A DNA stretch of 64,000 nt. Source: Colletotrichum lupini (Eukaryota > Ascomycota > Sordariomycetes > Glomerellales > Glomerellaceae). The notes under the pieces are model-generated. The model made no database searches, had not been told where the DNA came from, and saw only the letters and a list, made by a program, of their open reading frames with translations. Positions within the stretch are counted from its first letter, which is position 1, and each line of letters starts with the position of its first letter. The stretch lies in assembly GCF_023278565.1 (NCBI RefSeq), contig NC_064679.1:1-64000 (forward strand), in the 5' to 3' direction. Below are positions 45,734 through 56,903 of this stretch, in pieces. A program made the position numbers and the translations under genes.

Positions 45734-46466
45734 GTGAAGGGATTAGAACTAGCAGTATGCCCGGTGAGGGGTAATTCTGCTGTAAACGCGATGATGGCGT
45801 GTAGATGGAGACTCAAAAGTCGTTCGTCTCTGCTTTAGTTTTGACTTGGTCTGCTCTGTCTGTGTTTGACTTTTGAGTTGTCTTTGGTTTTGTACTCTGT
45901 TAGCTTTGATCCGACTGCACTTTTCAACCAGTGTATTTAGTCAAGCAGTATTTTAGGCGAGGTCCAACCCTCTATCATAAAGTATCGTGTCTCTAAGAAA
46001 GGGATATTTCATACACACACAGAAAATGTTGCCTTTTGAGCAGAGAAATTGGGGATGCAGACATGCTTGTGTGTAACATCGCGGAATAGGTAATCAACTT
46101 CCACAATGACGATAAATGGGAGAGCCTGTTTGGAACTGTTACAAAGCAGTTAAAGTAGAAAGGTTCCGAAGTTAGATGTGTTTACTCTGTAGTCGGAGGG
46201 GCCCCGCATAGGTAATCGGGTCGGCTCGAGTCAGGCGCTACCTTAGTCCAAGGTGCTCCGCATGTAGAGGAATATAGATTCCGCTGTCTTTATATGACGT
46301 CGAGGTTTATTGATTGCGCAAACTACCTCCATTCTTATATAAAAACGACTGTCGAATCGCAAGGACGTAACTCAAGGCCGCTGCCATTACGTGTACTGAT
46401 TCTCTTTCAGCCAAAGCCTAGTCACCACGTCTCAATCCTTTAACGGCCCAAAAGAACATTGCCGAC
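45734..46466. other. Intergenic region, NRAMP to RidA gene
   Basis: About 730 bp holding the NRAMP 3' end and the RidA-gene promoter. Nothing specific was recognised. A GCGCAAACTACCTCC stretch lies near 46316. Confidence 0.4.
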
Positions 46467-46948
46467 ATGTCTCATCTCAAGTATTATTCCTATGAAGGCG
46501 TAGGCCAGAGAAATCTCGCGGGTTTCAGCTACAACCAGGCAGTGAAGATTGGCGACCGCATTGAGTGCTCTGGTCAAGGTATGTCGCGCTTCCAATTATC
46601 GTCTCAAATCCAAACACAACTTGACACAATAACTCAGGCGGATGGGATCCCAAAACGGGCGAGTTTTACAAGGAAATTAACGCCCAAATCGATCAAGCAT
46701 TCGCCAACGTGGATCTCAATCTCAAGGATGCCGGTGGAGCAGGCTGGGAACAGGTGTTCCGAGTCAACTCATACCATGTGCCGATTAATGACGAAGCTTT
46801 GGCAGCCATGGTACGGAATTTTAGAAAGTGGATGCCGCACCATAAGCCGATTTGGACGTGCGTGGGAGTACCGAGGCTTGGGGAGGACGATATGCGGGTC
46901 GAGATCGAGGTCGTCGCTCACGTTCCCGAAGAAGCGTCGAAGGCTTAA
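46467..46948 (+). CDS. RidA/YjgF/UK114-family protein
   Basis: Exons 46467-46578 and 46638-46948 (59-nt intron gtatgt..ctcag) give 140 residues. The fold signatures are present: a GDRIECSGQGGWDP loop in place of the common G-x-xGxxxxDP, helix INAQIDQAFANVDLNLKDAG, the VFRVNSYHVPIND strand, and WTCVGVPRLGEDDMRVEIEV near the end. RidA proteins hydrolyse reactive enamine/imine intermediates such as 2-aminoacrylate. This one belongs to a fungal branch in which the catalytic Arg of the classical R-x-x-x-V motif is not obvious (VPRLG instead), so the enzyme activity is uncertain. It converges with the gene at 47215, with 266 bp between stops. Confidence 0.85.
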
Positions 46949-47214
46949 GCGTTGAGATTGGGTGAATTCAGAACCAGTTCTCGCCAACCTACATCATGAG
47001 GAACGATCAAATCACGAAGGTTCGGTACACAAGATTCTAAGCAGCTCCACATGCGAGAGCAAATGTTATAGTATCCCAAAATGTCATATTCCCATTATTG
47101 TATCAGAGGTAATCTCATCACAAGATCCCAGTATCCGTTGAACGCCAATCACACCGAGCGGGTTCCAAAGGCGATGAACTCAGCCAGTGGGGTATAGTCG
47201 CTTTGATACATCAT

Positions 47215-47658
47215 TTATGCCTTGCCAGCCTGGACCAGAAGAGCAGCGTGCTGCTCGGGGTGGGTCTTCTCGACGTTGCCCTTGGCCATCTTCTTCATGA
47301 GCATGTTGGCCTCGATGTCGACCTCCTCGCGGAGGATGAGACCGGCAGCCTCGTTGACGATGCGCCACCTGCCGTTGATGACGAGAGTTCCGACGGGGGG
47401 CTTAGCGTTGACGAGGGTGTCGACGCCGTCCTCGAGGTTGGTGATGGTGAGCTGGTAAGTGGTTTGGCCGATGGGCTTCTTGTCAGTGACGGAGTAGGTG
47501 GCGGACTGGCCGACGCCGACGGAGCCGGACTCGAGGTTGTAGGAGATGAGAGCCGGGCAGAGGGTCTTGACCATCAGGTCGTGGTTGTGGATGGCGGAGA
47601 GGACGGCGTTGCGGTCGACGCCGGCGGGCACGGGGGTAGAGACGACGGTGGAAGGCAT
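47215..47658 (-). CDS. Small START/SRPBCC-like protein (DUF7053 type)
   Basis: A single-exon minus-strand protein of 147 residues. It opens with STVVSTPVPAGVDRNAVL and alternates short strands and turns (SATYSVTDKKPIGQTTYQL, GVDTLVNAKPPVGTLVI, WRIVNEAAGLILREEVDIEA), ending in a long amphipathic helix (LMKKMAKGNVEKTHPEQHAALL). This order of strands followed by a C-terminal helix fits helix-grip (START-like) proteins and the fungal DUF7053 group. There is no signal peptide, and the function is unknown. The very strong C/G third-position bias suggests high expression. Confidence 0.75.
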   Translation of the reverse strand: MPSTVVSTPVPAGVDRNAVLSAIHNHDLMVKTLCPALISYNLESGSVGVGQSATYSVTDKKPIGQTTYQLTITNLEDGVDTLVNAKPPVGTLVINGRWRIVNEAAGLILREEVDIEANMLMKKMAKGNVEKTHPEQHAALLVQAGKA

Positions 47659-50170
47659 TTTGGTGGGGGTTTGAAAGATCGAGGTATCGTGAAGAAGTGA
47701 GTATGATTAGTCCTGGCTGAAGTATGTAATGAATGGCGAGGCTGGCAATGCACGATGACCAAAGGCAAGCAGGAACCTTCTTATAGATGTCTCTCTTTCC
47801 CCCTCGCTCAGGCGGGCAACAAACTCAATCATTTCGGACGGTTGGAGGTTTCCATACCATGCAACACCGTCTGCCCCCCTTCTCCCCCCTATACTTTCTT
47901 CATCCTTAACTCTGAATCCAACCATCGGAGCCCCATGGAAAGAGTGAACTGACCGTTGCGCCGCTGACGGTTCAGGACGGTATGGTTCGCGGGGGGCAAG
48001 TAGCAGGAGACGCAAGTAGGGAGGCTAAGTGGCACCGGGCCGGCCGTGCCCCGACCGTGCTCCCGCCGAGCCGGACGTTGAAGCATGACGCTAGGAGACC
48101 TCGATGCTGCACGCTAATGGGCTCGGGTTTTGTTTGTTCTTTCAGGGGCCCAGGGGAAGAGAAGGCGGGCATCCGTGGAGAAGTCCGTGGGGGGCTCTAG
48201 TTAACGCAGGTAAGATTAACAGACTCTCGATATTGGTACGAAAACAGAAGGATTTGGGTTGGTAGGATAGACATGTGGCGTTGAGAGAAGAAACAGTGAA
48301 CAATTATCTCGAGGGACATGTTTTCTTGGAAATGTTTCAGTCCCAAAACCATGTCTCTCGAACCTTGACCCAGCTGCGGTGGCTCTCGCTGTTTGCGTTT
48401 GGTCCCGAAGCTTTGGTCGCGAAGCCCCTACCATCTTCCCGAATGCTGCGTGAGACATGCCCATCACCCAGGTGTTCGTCCGAGACATGCATCTTGTTGC
48501 ATAAGAGTTGTAGTTACGCGTGTCTCTGGAGAGCAGTCTCCGCATTCCCATCACACGGCCTGCGCACTCGAGCTGTAGCCCTACTTGGCACCTGCGCAAG
48601 CTTGGAGGTTACTGGAGCTCATCAAAACCCCTAGTTTCGTCCCAACCACAGCTTAGTGAGACCTGCACTTGCAAGATCGTCCACGACAGATTACATTGAA
48701 GTCTGAAAATATCCTCAGGATTGTCTCATCGTCGAAGAAGACATGATCTAGTGAAAGAAAATCCCCTTTGCGGCGTAAGCCGTTGACAGCCATCAGGGAG
48801 GGATCGTCGCGGGTCGGGATTACACTTATCAAGTCTCTGCAAGTAAGCGTTTCCCCCCGAAGACTTCGAGGATACACCAATCAATTACCTCCTAACCCAG
48901 TCTTCAAACCAACCGTCTGAGTGTCTACGTAAGGCCAGGCGTTGTTATGATCGACAATATGGCTAGTTCGCTGCGCCGAGGGTATGCTTGAGGTGTCGTC
49001 GGTGCGTTCCACGCGCGCTAAAACGCAGACCCGCTGTCTGTCCGTGTCTCTCGGTCATGGCGCTGACGGTTGCACCTCGTTGTTGCTGTAAAAGCGAATG
49101 TCGATTTCGGGGCGTTGCGATCGAGTATCGGTGTCCTTGGCTGAGCCGCGTCGTCAATATGCGCTCAGCATGCGCTCCAAGGTAGGGGTCCAGGTTATGC
49201 TCTTGTGCGCTCTGGAGAATCAGGAACGCGATAGAGCCTTCATGTTCGTCAGAGGTCCGGTAATCCTTCACTTCAGCTCGCCTTCCGTTCATGCGCACCG
49301 AGAATTTGAGACTGGCGACAATTCAGACCGTCAGAAAATCTCAGGAGCATTGAAATCATTCCCTCACAAAGACGGGAGTAATCAAGTTGGTGGCCCGGCA
49401 TAAGATGAACCGACACGGTGTTGATCCGCACGGGGATCTTATCTGACTTCTATTTTGGGTCTTCCGCGATCTGATCTCCGGGCCAAGGCCGGAGGTGGCC
49501 TTATTCTCGGACTGGGGACTCCATGTCTCTTGTCTAGGCAATCATTTTCTCGCTATCGCATCTTCCAAGCCGACATGGAGAATCAGAGCTTCCCGTGTAT
49601 TTATCTCAACATACAGATCTTACAGAATTTACTTGCATCTTACCAGGAGAACTCCATGAAGATTCCCTACTCGTCGCGGCCCCACCCGGCGTGATCAAAG
49701 CGTCCGGATACACTTCCAGACAGGAGCTGGAAGCCATCACAGCGTAGCTGATCTTGCAAAACCTCAATGGTAGCATCGGAGCCTCTGGAAACGGGAGGGT
49801 TTCTCTATAGCAACACCATGATTTGGCTTGTAAGAAATGGATTTCAATTCTTTGTCAACGAAATTCTAGCTCAAAAGTCATGGAAAGATATTGGTGCCAT
49901 GACGCATAGGGCGGAATATGAATTCCTCCCCCGCTCCTTATTCATCCATTGATTCAAGTCCATGTGATTGGCCCCATCCTTGACCATCTCAGTGCCGTGG
50001 TTATCGGGCAAGAGAAATTGCGAACTATTACCAAGTGTCAACCGTTGTGCGTCCGACTTTCCTCATTGAACCAAAATCGAAGGTGTCCCCGGACTGAATC
50101 AGAAAGGATTATATCATCCGTGGTGGAGGACCCTTGCCCATCTTATTTGTGTCTCCTCTCCTTCGCTGCT
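47659..50170. other. Intergenic region before the Zn-cluster regulator
   Basis: About 2.5 kb. The first ~300 bp is the upstream region of the minus-strand gene ending at 47658. Frames further on (48275-48634, 49098-49403, 49455-49694) carry no recognised domain. No RNA gene or repeat seen. Confidence 0.45.
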
Positions 50171-52779
50171 ATGCCCCAAGCGTCGTCGGAGCGGGCCGCA
50201 AGCCAACCGAAGCGCAGGTACACGTCAAAGGCGTGCGAGGAGTGTCGGCGCCGAAGGGCAAAGGTGGGTGGAATATATTTTCCTTCCATTCTATCAGCCC
50301 ACACCTTTTTGACGGCTGAGTTCAGGCTACACACGAATTGCGATACTCGTATAGACAATGGGCTGATGGTCTGGCTAAAAGTCTATGATGCTGACTGAAA
50401 GGTGCCAACTTTTAGTGTGATGGACTGCGGCCCATTTGTGGCCGATGTTCCGAACGTGCCATCAATTGTCTCTATAGGAGTGAAGAGGACGGCCGTAAGC
50501 CTGCTTCAAAGACATACGTACAACTTTTGAGAAACCGGATCGATCTCCTGGAAGCCGTGTTGCAGTCCCACACCATCGATGTCGAGGCTGCCGTCGCCCA
50601 GCTCTCGGCCACCGGATCAGCACCACAACTACCGTCCATCGCCAGCACTTTAGCAACCGGTAGCGATGCTGGACTCAGCGTTTCGGCTTTTGACGACCTA
50701 TGTGCCACCTTTGAAGGAGCTCTCTCCCTGGATGAATCGGTGAACTATGATCAGGATGGAGAGATGCGATACTTCGGCCCGGCGAGCGGCCGCTTAGAGT
50801 TCCAGAGTGGTGCGTATCGCTTATTATTATCCCCGGATTGGTTGGTTATTTACAAGTCTCTAGAATCTACGCCCGAGTCCGACGATCATGGCAGCCCATT
50901 GACATCCAAGTCCACGGAGACTAACCGTTACATCCTTCCTCTGGAGGCAGACGTCTACCCGGATGATCTTACTACAGAACTGATAGACTTGTTCTTTGAG
51001 TATCAAAACCCCTGGTGCCAAGTGGTTGATGAGAAGCTATTCAGAGAGAGTATGAGAACGCGGGGTCGCTTCTTTAGTCCTTGTTTACTCAACTGTATAC
51101 TTGCTCTGGGATCACGCTACTCCGATAGGACCGACACCCGTTCCATCCCAGACGACCAAAACTCGGCCGGCAAAGTCTTTCTCCAGAAAGCTGAAGTCCT
51201 TTTACATTATGACATGAAACGACCGAACATCACGACAATTCAGTCAATGTCCATTTTGGTCGGGGTCTATGTGGTATCTTTATGGATGGAACTAATTGCC
51301 AAGTTTCCTATGCTCACTACAAATAGTCCTACGGATGCGATGCTGCCGGATGGCTACACCAAGGAATGGCAAATCGACTAGCTCTTGACATGGGACTCAA
51401 CCTTGACGCGTCGTCGTTGTCTGGCACGTGCCACATGTCCAACGAAGAAGTAGAGTTGAGACGACAGATTTATTGGGCCCTATACTGTGACGACAAACTT
51501 GCCGCCATATACACGGGGCGAGTCTGTAGTCTTTTGGTAAGATCTATTCCGCTATGTCGCATGTTCAAACATCTATGAGAGTACTGTCTGTACTGACATT
51601 GTGATGCAGGATGTCCAAGGCGCTGTCCATTTACCGTCAACATACACACCGGAACAAATGAGTGCTGCAGCAACAAACGACTCATGCGACGTAGACAGAT
51701 GCAATAAAAAGGTCCTCGTACACCGCGGTCTAATAGGCCTCTGTCGAATCCTTGAGAACATCCTCCTGGCTCTGTACGTCAGCTTCCCTTTCACCCACAC
51801 AATCTCTCCCCTTTTTGGTGAACACGCAACTAACAAACCCCTCAGATACGCCCCAAAACCACTCTACAAAGGCCCGCAAAGGATATCCTTCCTCCAATCC
51901 TGCACCCTCGAGCTCAAAACCTGGTTCTACGAACTCCCCGCTGACCTCCGCATCGACAAACACAACGACCTGCCCCAAGTCTACACCCTCCACATGGTCT
52001 ACCACACCTGCTGCATCCTCCTCTTCAAGCCCTTCCTCCTCAAATCCAAGGACACGCCCCCGGCCCTTAAAACAGACACGGCTAAACGTGCAGAGGTCCT
52101 CTGCATCGAGTCGGCCAAACGTATCTGCCACGCCGGCAAAAAGTACCGCCAGGTCTTTGGCTCGTTCCGGCGGAGCCCTATCACCGCGACGCACTGCACG
52201 CTCACCGCAGCGCTGGTGCTTATTCAGTACGCGAGCCCTGACCCGGAGTTTGCGAATACGGGAAGGCCGTGTTGTACCGTCTACATTGAAGCGTGTCTGG
52301 AGGTCCTGGCGGAGCTGGGCATCTCCTGGCGTCCCGCCGCGAAGATGCGGTCCGATCTGATCAAGTACCTGCACCAGAAATACCCGGAGCGGATGCCAAA
52401 CTCCATCCTGCAGGAGCAAGATGCCCGCAAGGACCCGGATCCGGATCCAACGGCACCGGCATCGGCGGCGGTGGTAGAAAGCGACACCAATGGTGCAGTA
52501 TCAAGTTCTATGCAGCCGCAGCCGACGCTAGAGCAGAGCCTGTGTCCCTTGATCATCATGATTGACCAAGACTTCACGTGGAACGAGTCCAGCGGGGCGG
52601 ACCAGACGCTCCAGGGGGCGTTGCTGAGTCACGGCGGATCGGAGTCGGCTTTCAACACGCAATTCGCTCTGGCGGATTCTATCGGTGAACTTGGCGAGCA
52701 GAATGGTCTGAGTTTCATGGATGATAGCTTCTGGGCGGGGATGAATTTCGACATGAATCTCGAAATGCAAAATCCGTGA
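50171..52779 (+). CDS. Zn(II)2Cys6 fungal transcription factor
   Basis: Exons 50171-50263, 50416-51273, 51327-51536, 51610-51773 and 51846-52779 join in frame to 752 residues. The binuclear zinc cluster is complete (CEECRRRRAK, then CDGLRPICGRCSERAINC). A 152-nt intron falls exactly before the third Cys, a common position in this family. A coiled linker follows (TYVQLLRNRIDLLEAVL), then an acidic region, then the Fungal_trans middle homology domain with YFGPASGRLEF, WLHQGMANRLALDMGLNL and RRQIYWALYCDDKLAAIYTGR. The layout resembles NirA/NIT4-like and related regulators, but I cannot name the target genes. It is nuclear and DNA-binding, probably to CGG triplets. The C terminus is acidic and rich in Asn, Gln and Phe, as in activation domains. 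Without the 72-nt intron 51774-51845 the frame also stays open, so intron retention would add 24 residues. Confidence 0.9.
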
Positions 52780-54194
52780 AAGAAAAAGAAGAAGAAAGCA
52801 AAACAAGAACAGAGAAAAGCGCTAGGAGACTGTGGCCTGAAGACGCGAGAGGTTCTGATTCTACCTCGCGTAGACGTGAAATCCTTACCTACCTAGTTCA
52901 GTAGATACAAATCCAAACCGGACAGCCAGGCTTCTAGTCCTCTGAAGCTTTTTCCACAATCTACGTATCATAGATGCTTAGAAAACCCACCCTTTGCGGA
53001 AGTCTCGTAATTTTTATCACCAAGTGTTCACCGTCCCATGAGGATAGTGATGAAATCAATTGAGTCTTGTAATAGTACGATGAATCATAAGAAGCAGCAT
53101 CTTCCACTGCCGTACAGGCGCACCAACAGACATATCGATCGTATCTTGGAAAAACGAAAGAAGAAAAAAGGGTGGCGGCGTTCTGTATGTTTTATTATTT
53201 TTGACTGGGCTACATCAATGTATTCGCAGATCTGAGATTTCTCTGGCCTTTTACAATATAATCGAAGAAAGCTCCGGAGCTCTGATTTCTTAGATTACAA
53301 CTTTTCTATTTCTGTACTTTAGGTAATATAGGACGCTTTCGAAACTCATCAGCCTTCTCAGCTTTTCTAAATCCACATGCATTTTCACAGAATGTGAATC
53401 CAGCATGGAAAGCATTGACAAAAAGATTCAAAAACAACGCATAAAATTCTCGTCCTCAGCTCCTTCTCAATCTTCAGACGGCTATGATACGGCACGTCTT
53501 GTCACAATAAAGTTTTCTAGATTTAGCAAGCCGTAGTCAAAGCTATGGTTTTGTTCGGAGATTCCATTGCCCCGAATCTCCTTTTTCAGAGTTGAGTCCT
53601 GAGTCCTCGTGAGGTGCAGCATTTTTGACTTACAGCCAGCCTTTTTTTACCCCGCAAAGCTTGATTCACCTGAGGTGAGTTGCCTACCTAGTTCGTAGAT
53701 GAAACGGGATCATCACTTCAGAACTCCAAACGAATTCCCATTCATGCACAGTGGGAGGTTGGTCGCGCTCTCTCTCACTTACCAACACGAAGGCTTTCTG
53801 TCTACCTGGCGTCCTGCTAACATGCAAATTTTGAGAAGATCATTCAGAGGCCTATCGCCGGGCAAATCGCCAGGTAATTGCGTGCCGCTAAATACTACAG
53901 TCACATTGAAGTCGGCCGCTTAGATTATGGGTATAAACGAAATTCCCTACATACAACAACTCCTATGAACATTACATGATCAGATATTAAGCCAACGCAT
54001 ATAAGCGCCCGCGAGTGAACCACATCAATCCAACGTCCGTCAACAATAAGAAACGTAACCCCATGATTAGCAAAGACCCAAGGAACTTTTCCAAACCCCA
54101 TGGCTACCCTGATAGGTAGATGCAATGCACCCAGCTCTCCTCAACCGAGACCTTTTCGTACCCCCAAACTAATGACTGCGATGACGCAGTGGCA
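52780..54194. other. Convergent intergenic region (regulator / rhodopsin)
   Basis: About 1.4 kb between converging genes. AT-richer, with TACCTAGTTC-type words at about 52887 and 53684. Nothing else recognised. Confidence 0.45.
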
Positions 54195-55070
54195 TTACAA
54201 GCCGTTGCTAGGCCCCGCACCTCCAATGTGTCCGTGGTCTCCGTCGTGGCTGCCGACAGGGCGGTTCTTAGGCTGGCCAGGCTCGCGGATGTGCAGTCCC
54301 AGAGCGGTGGGATCAATGTTCCTGTGCCCCCAGAGCAGGAGGAATCCGAAGCCGGGCTTCGCAAGAACATCCAGAATACCATAGAAGACAGCCTCAGAGT
54401 CGGGGTGAATTAGGTTACCACCCTCCGAGACGCCCCAGGCGATGGGGTACAGGAACCACAAGAAAATGGTGAGAACACCGCAGTTGCGATACGTGGAGCT
54501 CACCTGCCCGCCCAGCGCACCAGCGTGCTTCCGTCCGTCGATCACGAGCGCGTAAACGACGTAGAAGAAGGCAAACATGCCAAACACCCAGTAGCCCCAC
54601 TTGTAGCTGGTGCTCGTGAGGGCACCGACCAAGCCCGTGACAACCATGATCTCGTCGGCGAGGAGGGCAATCATAATGCTAGGCCAGGGCATACCGGCAG
54701 TGAGAAGCAGGTCCAGTAGCAGCAGCGGGGTGGTGATGAACCAGTCGATGTATCGCACGTAGTAGATCTCGCGTGTGCCGGCGCCGCCAACTTGGCTGTT
54801 GTTGCGGGGGAATTCAACCTGGATGGGGACCTGGCCCAGCCCGGCGCCCATGGAGAAGTACGCTATGCAAGCGACAAAGGTAATCGTGGCGGTGATGTAG
54901 TGGAAGAGACGGTGCGTCTCTCGCTTGGTAAAACCCATTCCAAGAAAAACGAGTGTGGAAAACGCCATAATCGCGCAGACGGCAAAGTACCAGTCCGAAG
55001 CGCGGGCTGAGATGCCCAGGTCGGCTTGTTGGCCAACGCGGGAGTTGGTGTTGAGAGCATCGTTCGCCAT
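54195..55070 (-). CDS. Microbial (type 1) rhodopsin, proton-pump type
   Basis: A single-exon minus-strand protein of 291 residues with seven hydrophobic helices. Counterparts of bacteriorhodopsin residues are all present: Arg106 (R82), Asp109 (D85, proton acceptor) in RYIDWFITTP, Asp120 (D96, proton donor) in PLLLLD, Trp205 and Tyr208 (W182/Y185) in helix F, Glu216 and Glu226 (E194/E204, release group), Asp234 (D212), and the retinal-binding Lys238 (K216) in LDVLAKPGFG. Having Asp at both pump positions fits outward proton pumping, as in Leptosphaeria rhodopsin and Fusarium CarO, rather than the slow NOP-1 type (Glu donor) or the Lys-less opsin-related proteins. It should sit in the plasma membrane. 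The C-terminal tail is His/Gly-rich. It is divergent from the carotenoid-cleavage gene at 56904. Confidence 0.95.
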   Translation of the reverse strand: MANDALNTNSRVGQQADLGISARASDWYFAVCAIMAFSTLVFLGMGFTKRETHRLFHYITATITFVACIAYFSMGAGLGQVPIQVEFPRNNSQVGGAGTREIYYVRYIDWFITTPLLLLDLLLTAGMPWPSIMIALLADEIMVVTGLVGALTSTSYKWGYWVFGMFAFFYVVYALVIDGRKHAGALGGQVSSTYRNCGVLTIFLWFLYPIAWGVSEGGNLIHPDSEAVFYGILDVLAKPGFGFLLLWGHRNIDPTALGLHIREPGQPKNRPVGSHDGDHGHIGGAGPSNGL

Positions 55071-56903
55071 TGTGAGTGTTGTTCACAGCTCGGTTTTCTG
55101 TGTCAATTGCAAGCTGGCGGGAGACTTCGAGGAAAGAGCTACTGGTTGAGTATGCCAGGAAATGTTTTGATGCTGCTTTCTATTCTCCTATCCATATAGT
55201 GAGGGGGCTGCTACATGCCATATATCTTCATCTGTTGTCCTCGGCCAACATCAGATTTAGGCCCGAGCTAACGCGATCCCAAAAGCCCCTGCCGGGTGAT
55301 CCGCATCTAGCCATGTCGGATGACTTCACCCAGACGAAGAGGGGATAGGTGGTATTGAGATTTCCATGAGCTCTGGATGACGTTTAGACTCGAAACACCA
55401 ACCTACCGCAAGTTGTAGACGATAGGCTAGTCGTCGACGCGAGGACACCATCGCGATGGAAGAGTAGCTTCGCCGTAGCCCAAACAGCGCGACACCCTCG
55501 CAGGTGAGACTAGGCTAGCACCGGTTATTGGGCCAAGACGGGCGCTATGGTATTCCAAGCTCGAGCCGTCCCTGTCAACAGTGTCAACCGTCCAGAAACG
55601 ACTGCAACGCAAAGGGATTCTGCCACTCGTCCTTCAGCCTAGAAGCGGGGTCAGGCGAATGAGATCAAATGAGTTGTAAACTCTCTCCCCGCGCAAATCC
55701 TTGACGAGTCCATGACGGCAGGAGGCTGTAACCCTGGTTGTCAGACTTGAAGCGGAGAGTTGCTCAGCGCCAGAACGAAAACGACCCCTCTTCAAAGTAA
55801 TTCACTCAGTGCGACTGGGGAATGATTTGAAAATAGTTTTTTTTTCTTCGCCTCGAAGTAGTGCGATTGTGACAAACTTCCGACGTAGGCACGTAAGGCG
55901 GTTGGCGCAACAAGAAAGGATTGGAGGTCGATGAAGTCACCACTTTTGCCGGTTTCTAGGCCGGAAGCTGCCGAGTGGTATTCCCGGCCCCACTAAGCCG
56001 GAGCTAGCGCCGGCAAGTGATTTGATGTCTGCAGCGCAAAGCCCGAAAGACTTGGCAGCAGACGGGATAGTAGGTCTAGCCCGTCCAGCTTTTCTTCAGG
56101 CTAACGCTCCAACGGCTGGCAAGACATCATTAGCTTTATTCTAGAGGCAGCCATAAGGAAGAAAACAAATTTGGCTTCTGCTTGGTTTGCCGATCGCCAA
56201 GCTGTGTGCGCGATCTGTCTCATGTCCACGATGCCTGCCACCCTTGTGTCAAAACAGGTCTGGTGACCATGTGCTGCACAGTCGTGGTTCGCACTAAGTT
56301 GCAGATCTTTTCGAGCCGAACTTACACGCGAAGTCTCTTTGACGAGTTGGCGGCCGCATGTGTTATGGAGGCATTGGGAATCGCATTCCGTTGACTGATT
56401 ACCATAGCTGTAGCAGGGCGTGAGCAAAGGCAAGCTTGCGGCATGTCTCCACGCGTCCAACTCAAACCGGATCCGAAACTATTTGCGTAGACGACCTGGA
56501 CCGCACACTAGAGAGGAGAAAGGTCATAAGCACTTCCGAACTTCCGAGTTCCTCGTCGTCTGATGTCGTCATCAAGCCAGAATCAATTGATGGGCAGTCT
56601 GTCGGCAGTTCGAGCACGGATGGGAATGGTGGTCCAATGTTCGAGCGCAATCAGGAAACCATCCCGGGCAACGTCGGCCAGGCGATACAACCCACCTTCA
56701 ACTGTGCCTGGAATTCTGAAGTACGACAGCCGTCCCTGAACTCTAGTCAGCTTCACAAAAGACATTTCAGACCTGCTGTCTGAGTCGACCGGTCGTTATT
56801 GACAACTCGACATTGCCTTTCATCGCCGAAGTTGAGCCTACATGTTCATGACAGACAATATCGCATGTACCTTGGCTAGGCAACGTCTGCTCTACACGCG
56901 AAG
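55071..56903. promoter_or_regulatory. Shared divergent promoter region, rhodopsin / dioxygenase
   Basis: About 1.8 kb between two divergent start codons. It contains an inverted repeat CGG-N6-CCG at 55962-55973, a spacing used by some Zn(II)2Cys6 dimers, embedded in a CCGG-rich patch (55948-56015). A T-run lies at about 55838. Frames at 56101-56460 (minus) and 56436-56783 (plus) show no domain and are not called as genes. Light or carotenoid control of this region is an inference. Confidence 0.4.

Noticed and set aside
51730..52419. Minus-strand frame of 229 codons
   Set aside because: Antisense shadow of the last exons of the Zn-cluster regulator.
56436..56783. Ser-rich plus-strand frame upstream of the dioxygenase
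   Set aside because: Low-complexity, no family resemblance, and it lies in the shared promoter region; the dioxygenase start at 56904 does not need it.
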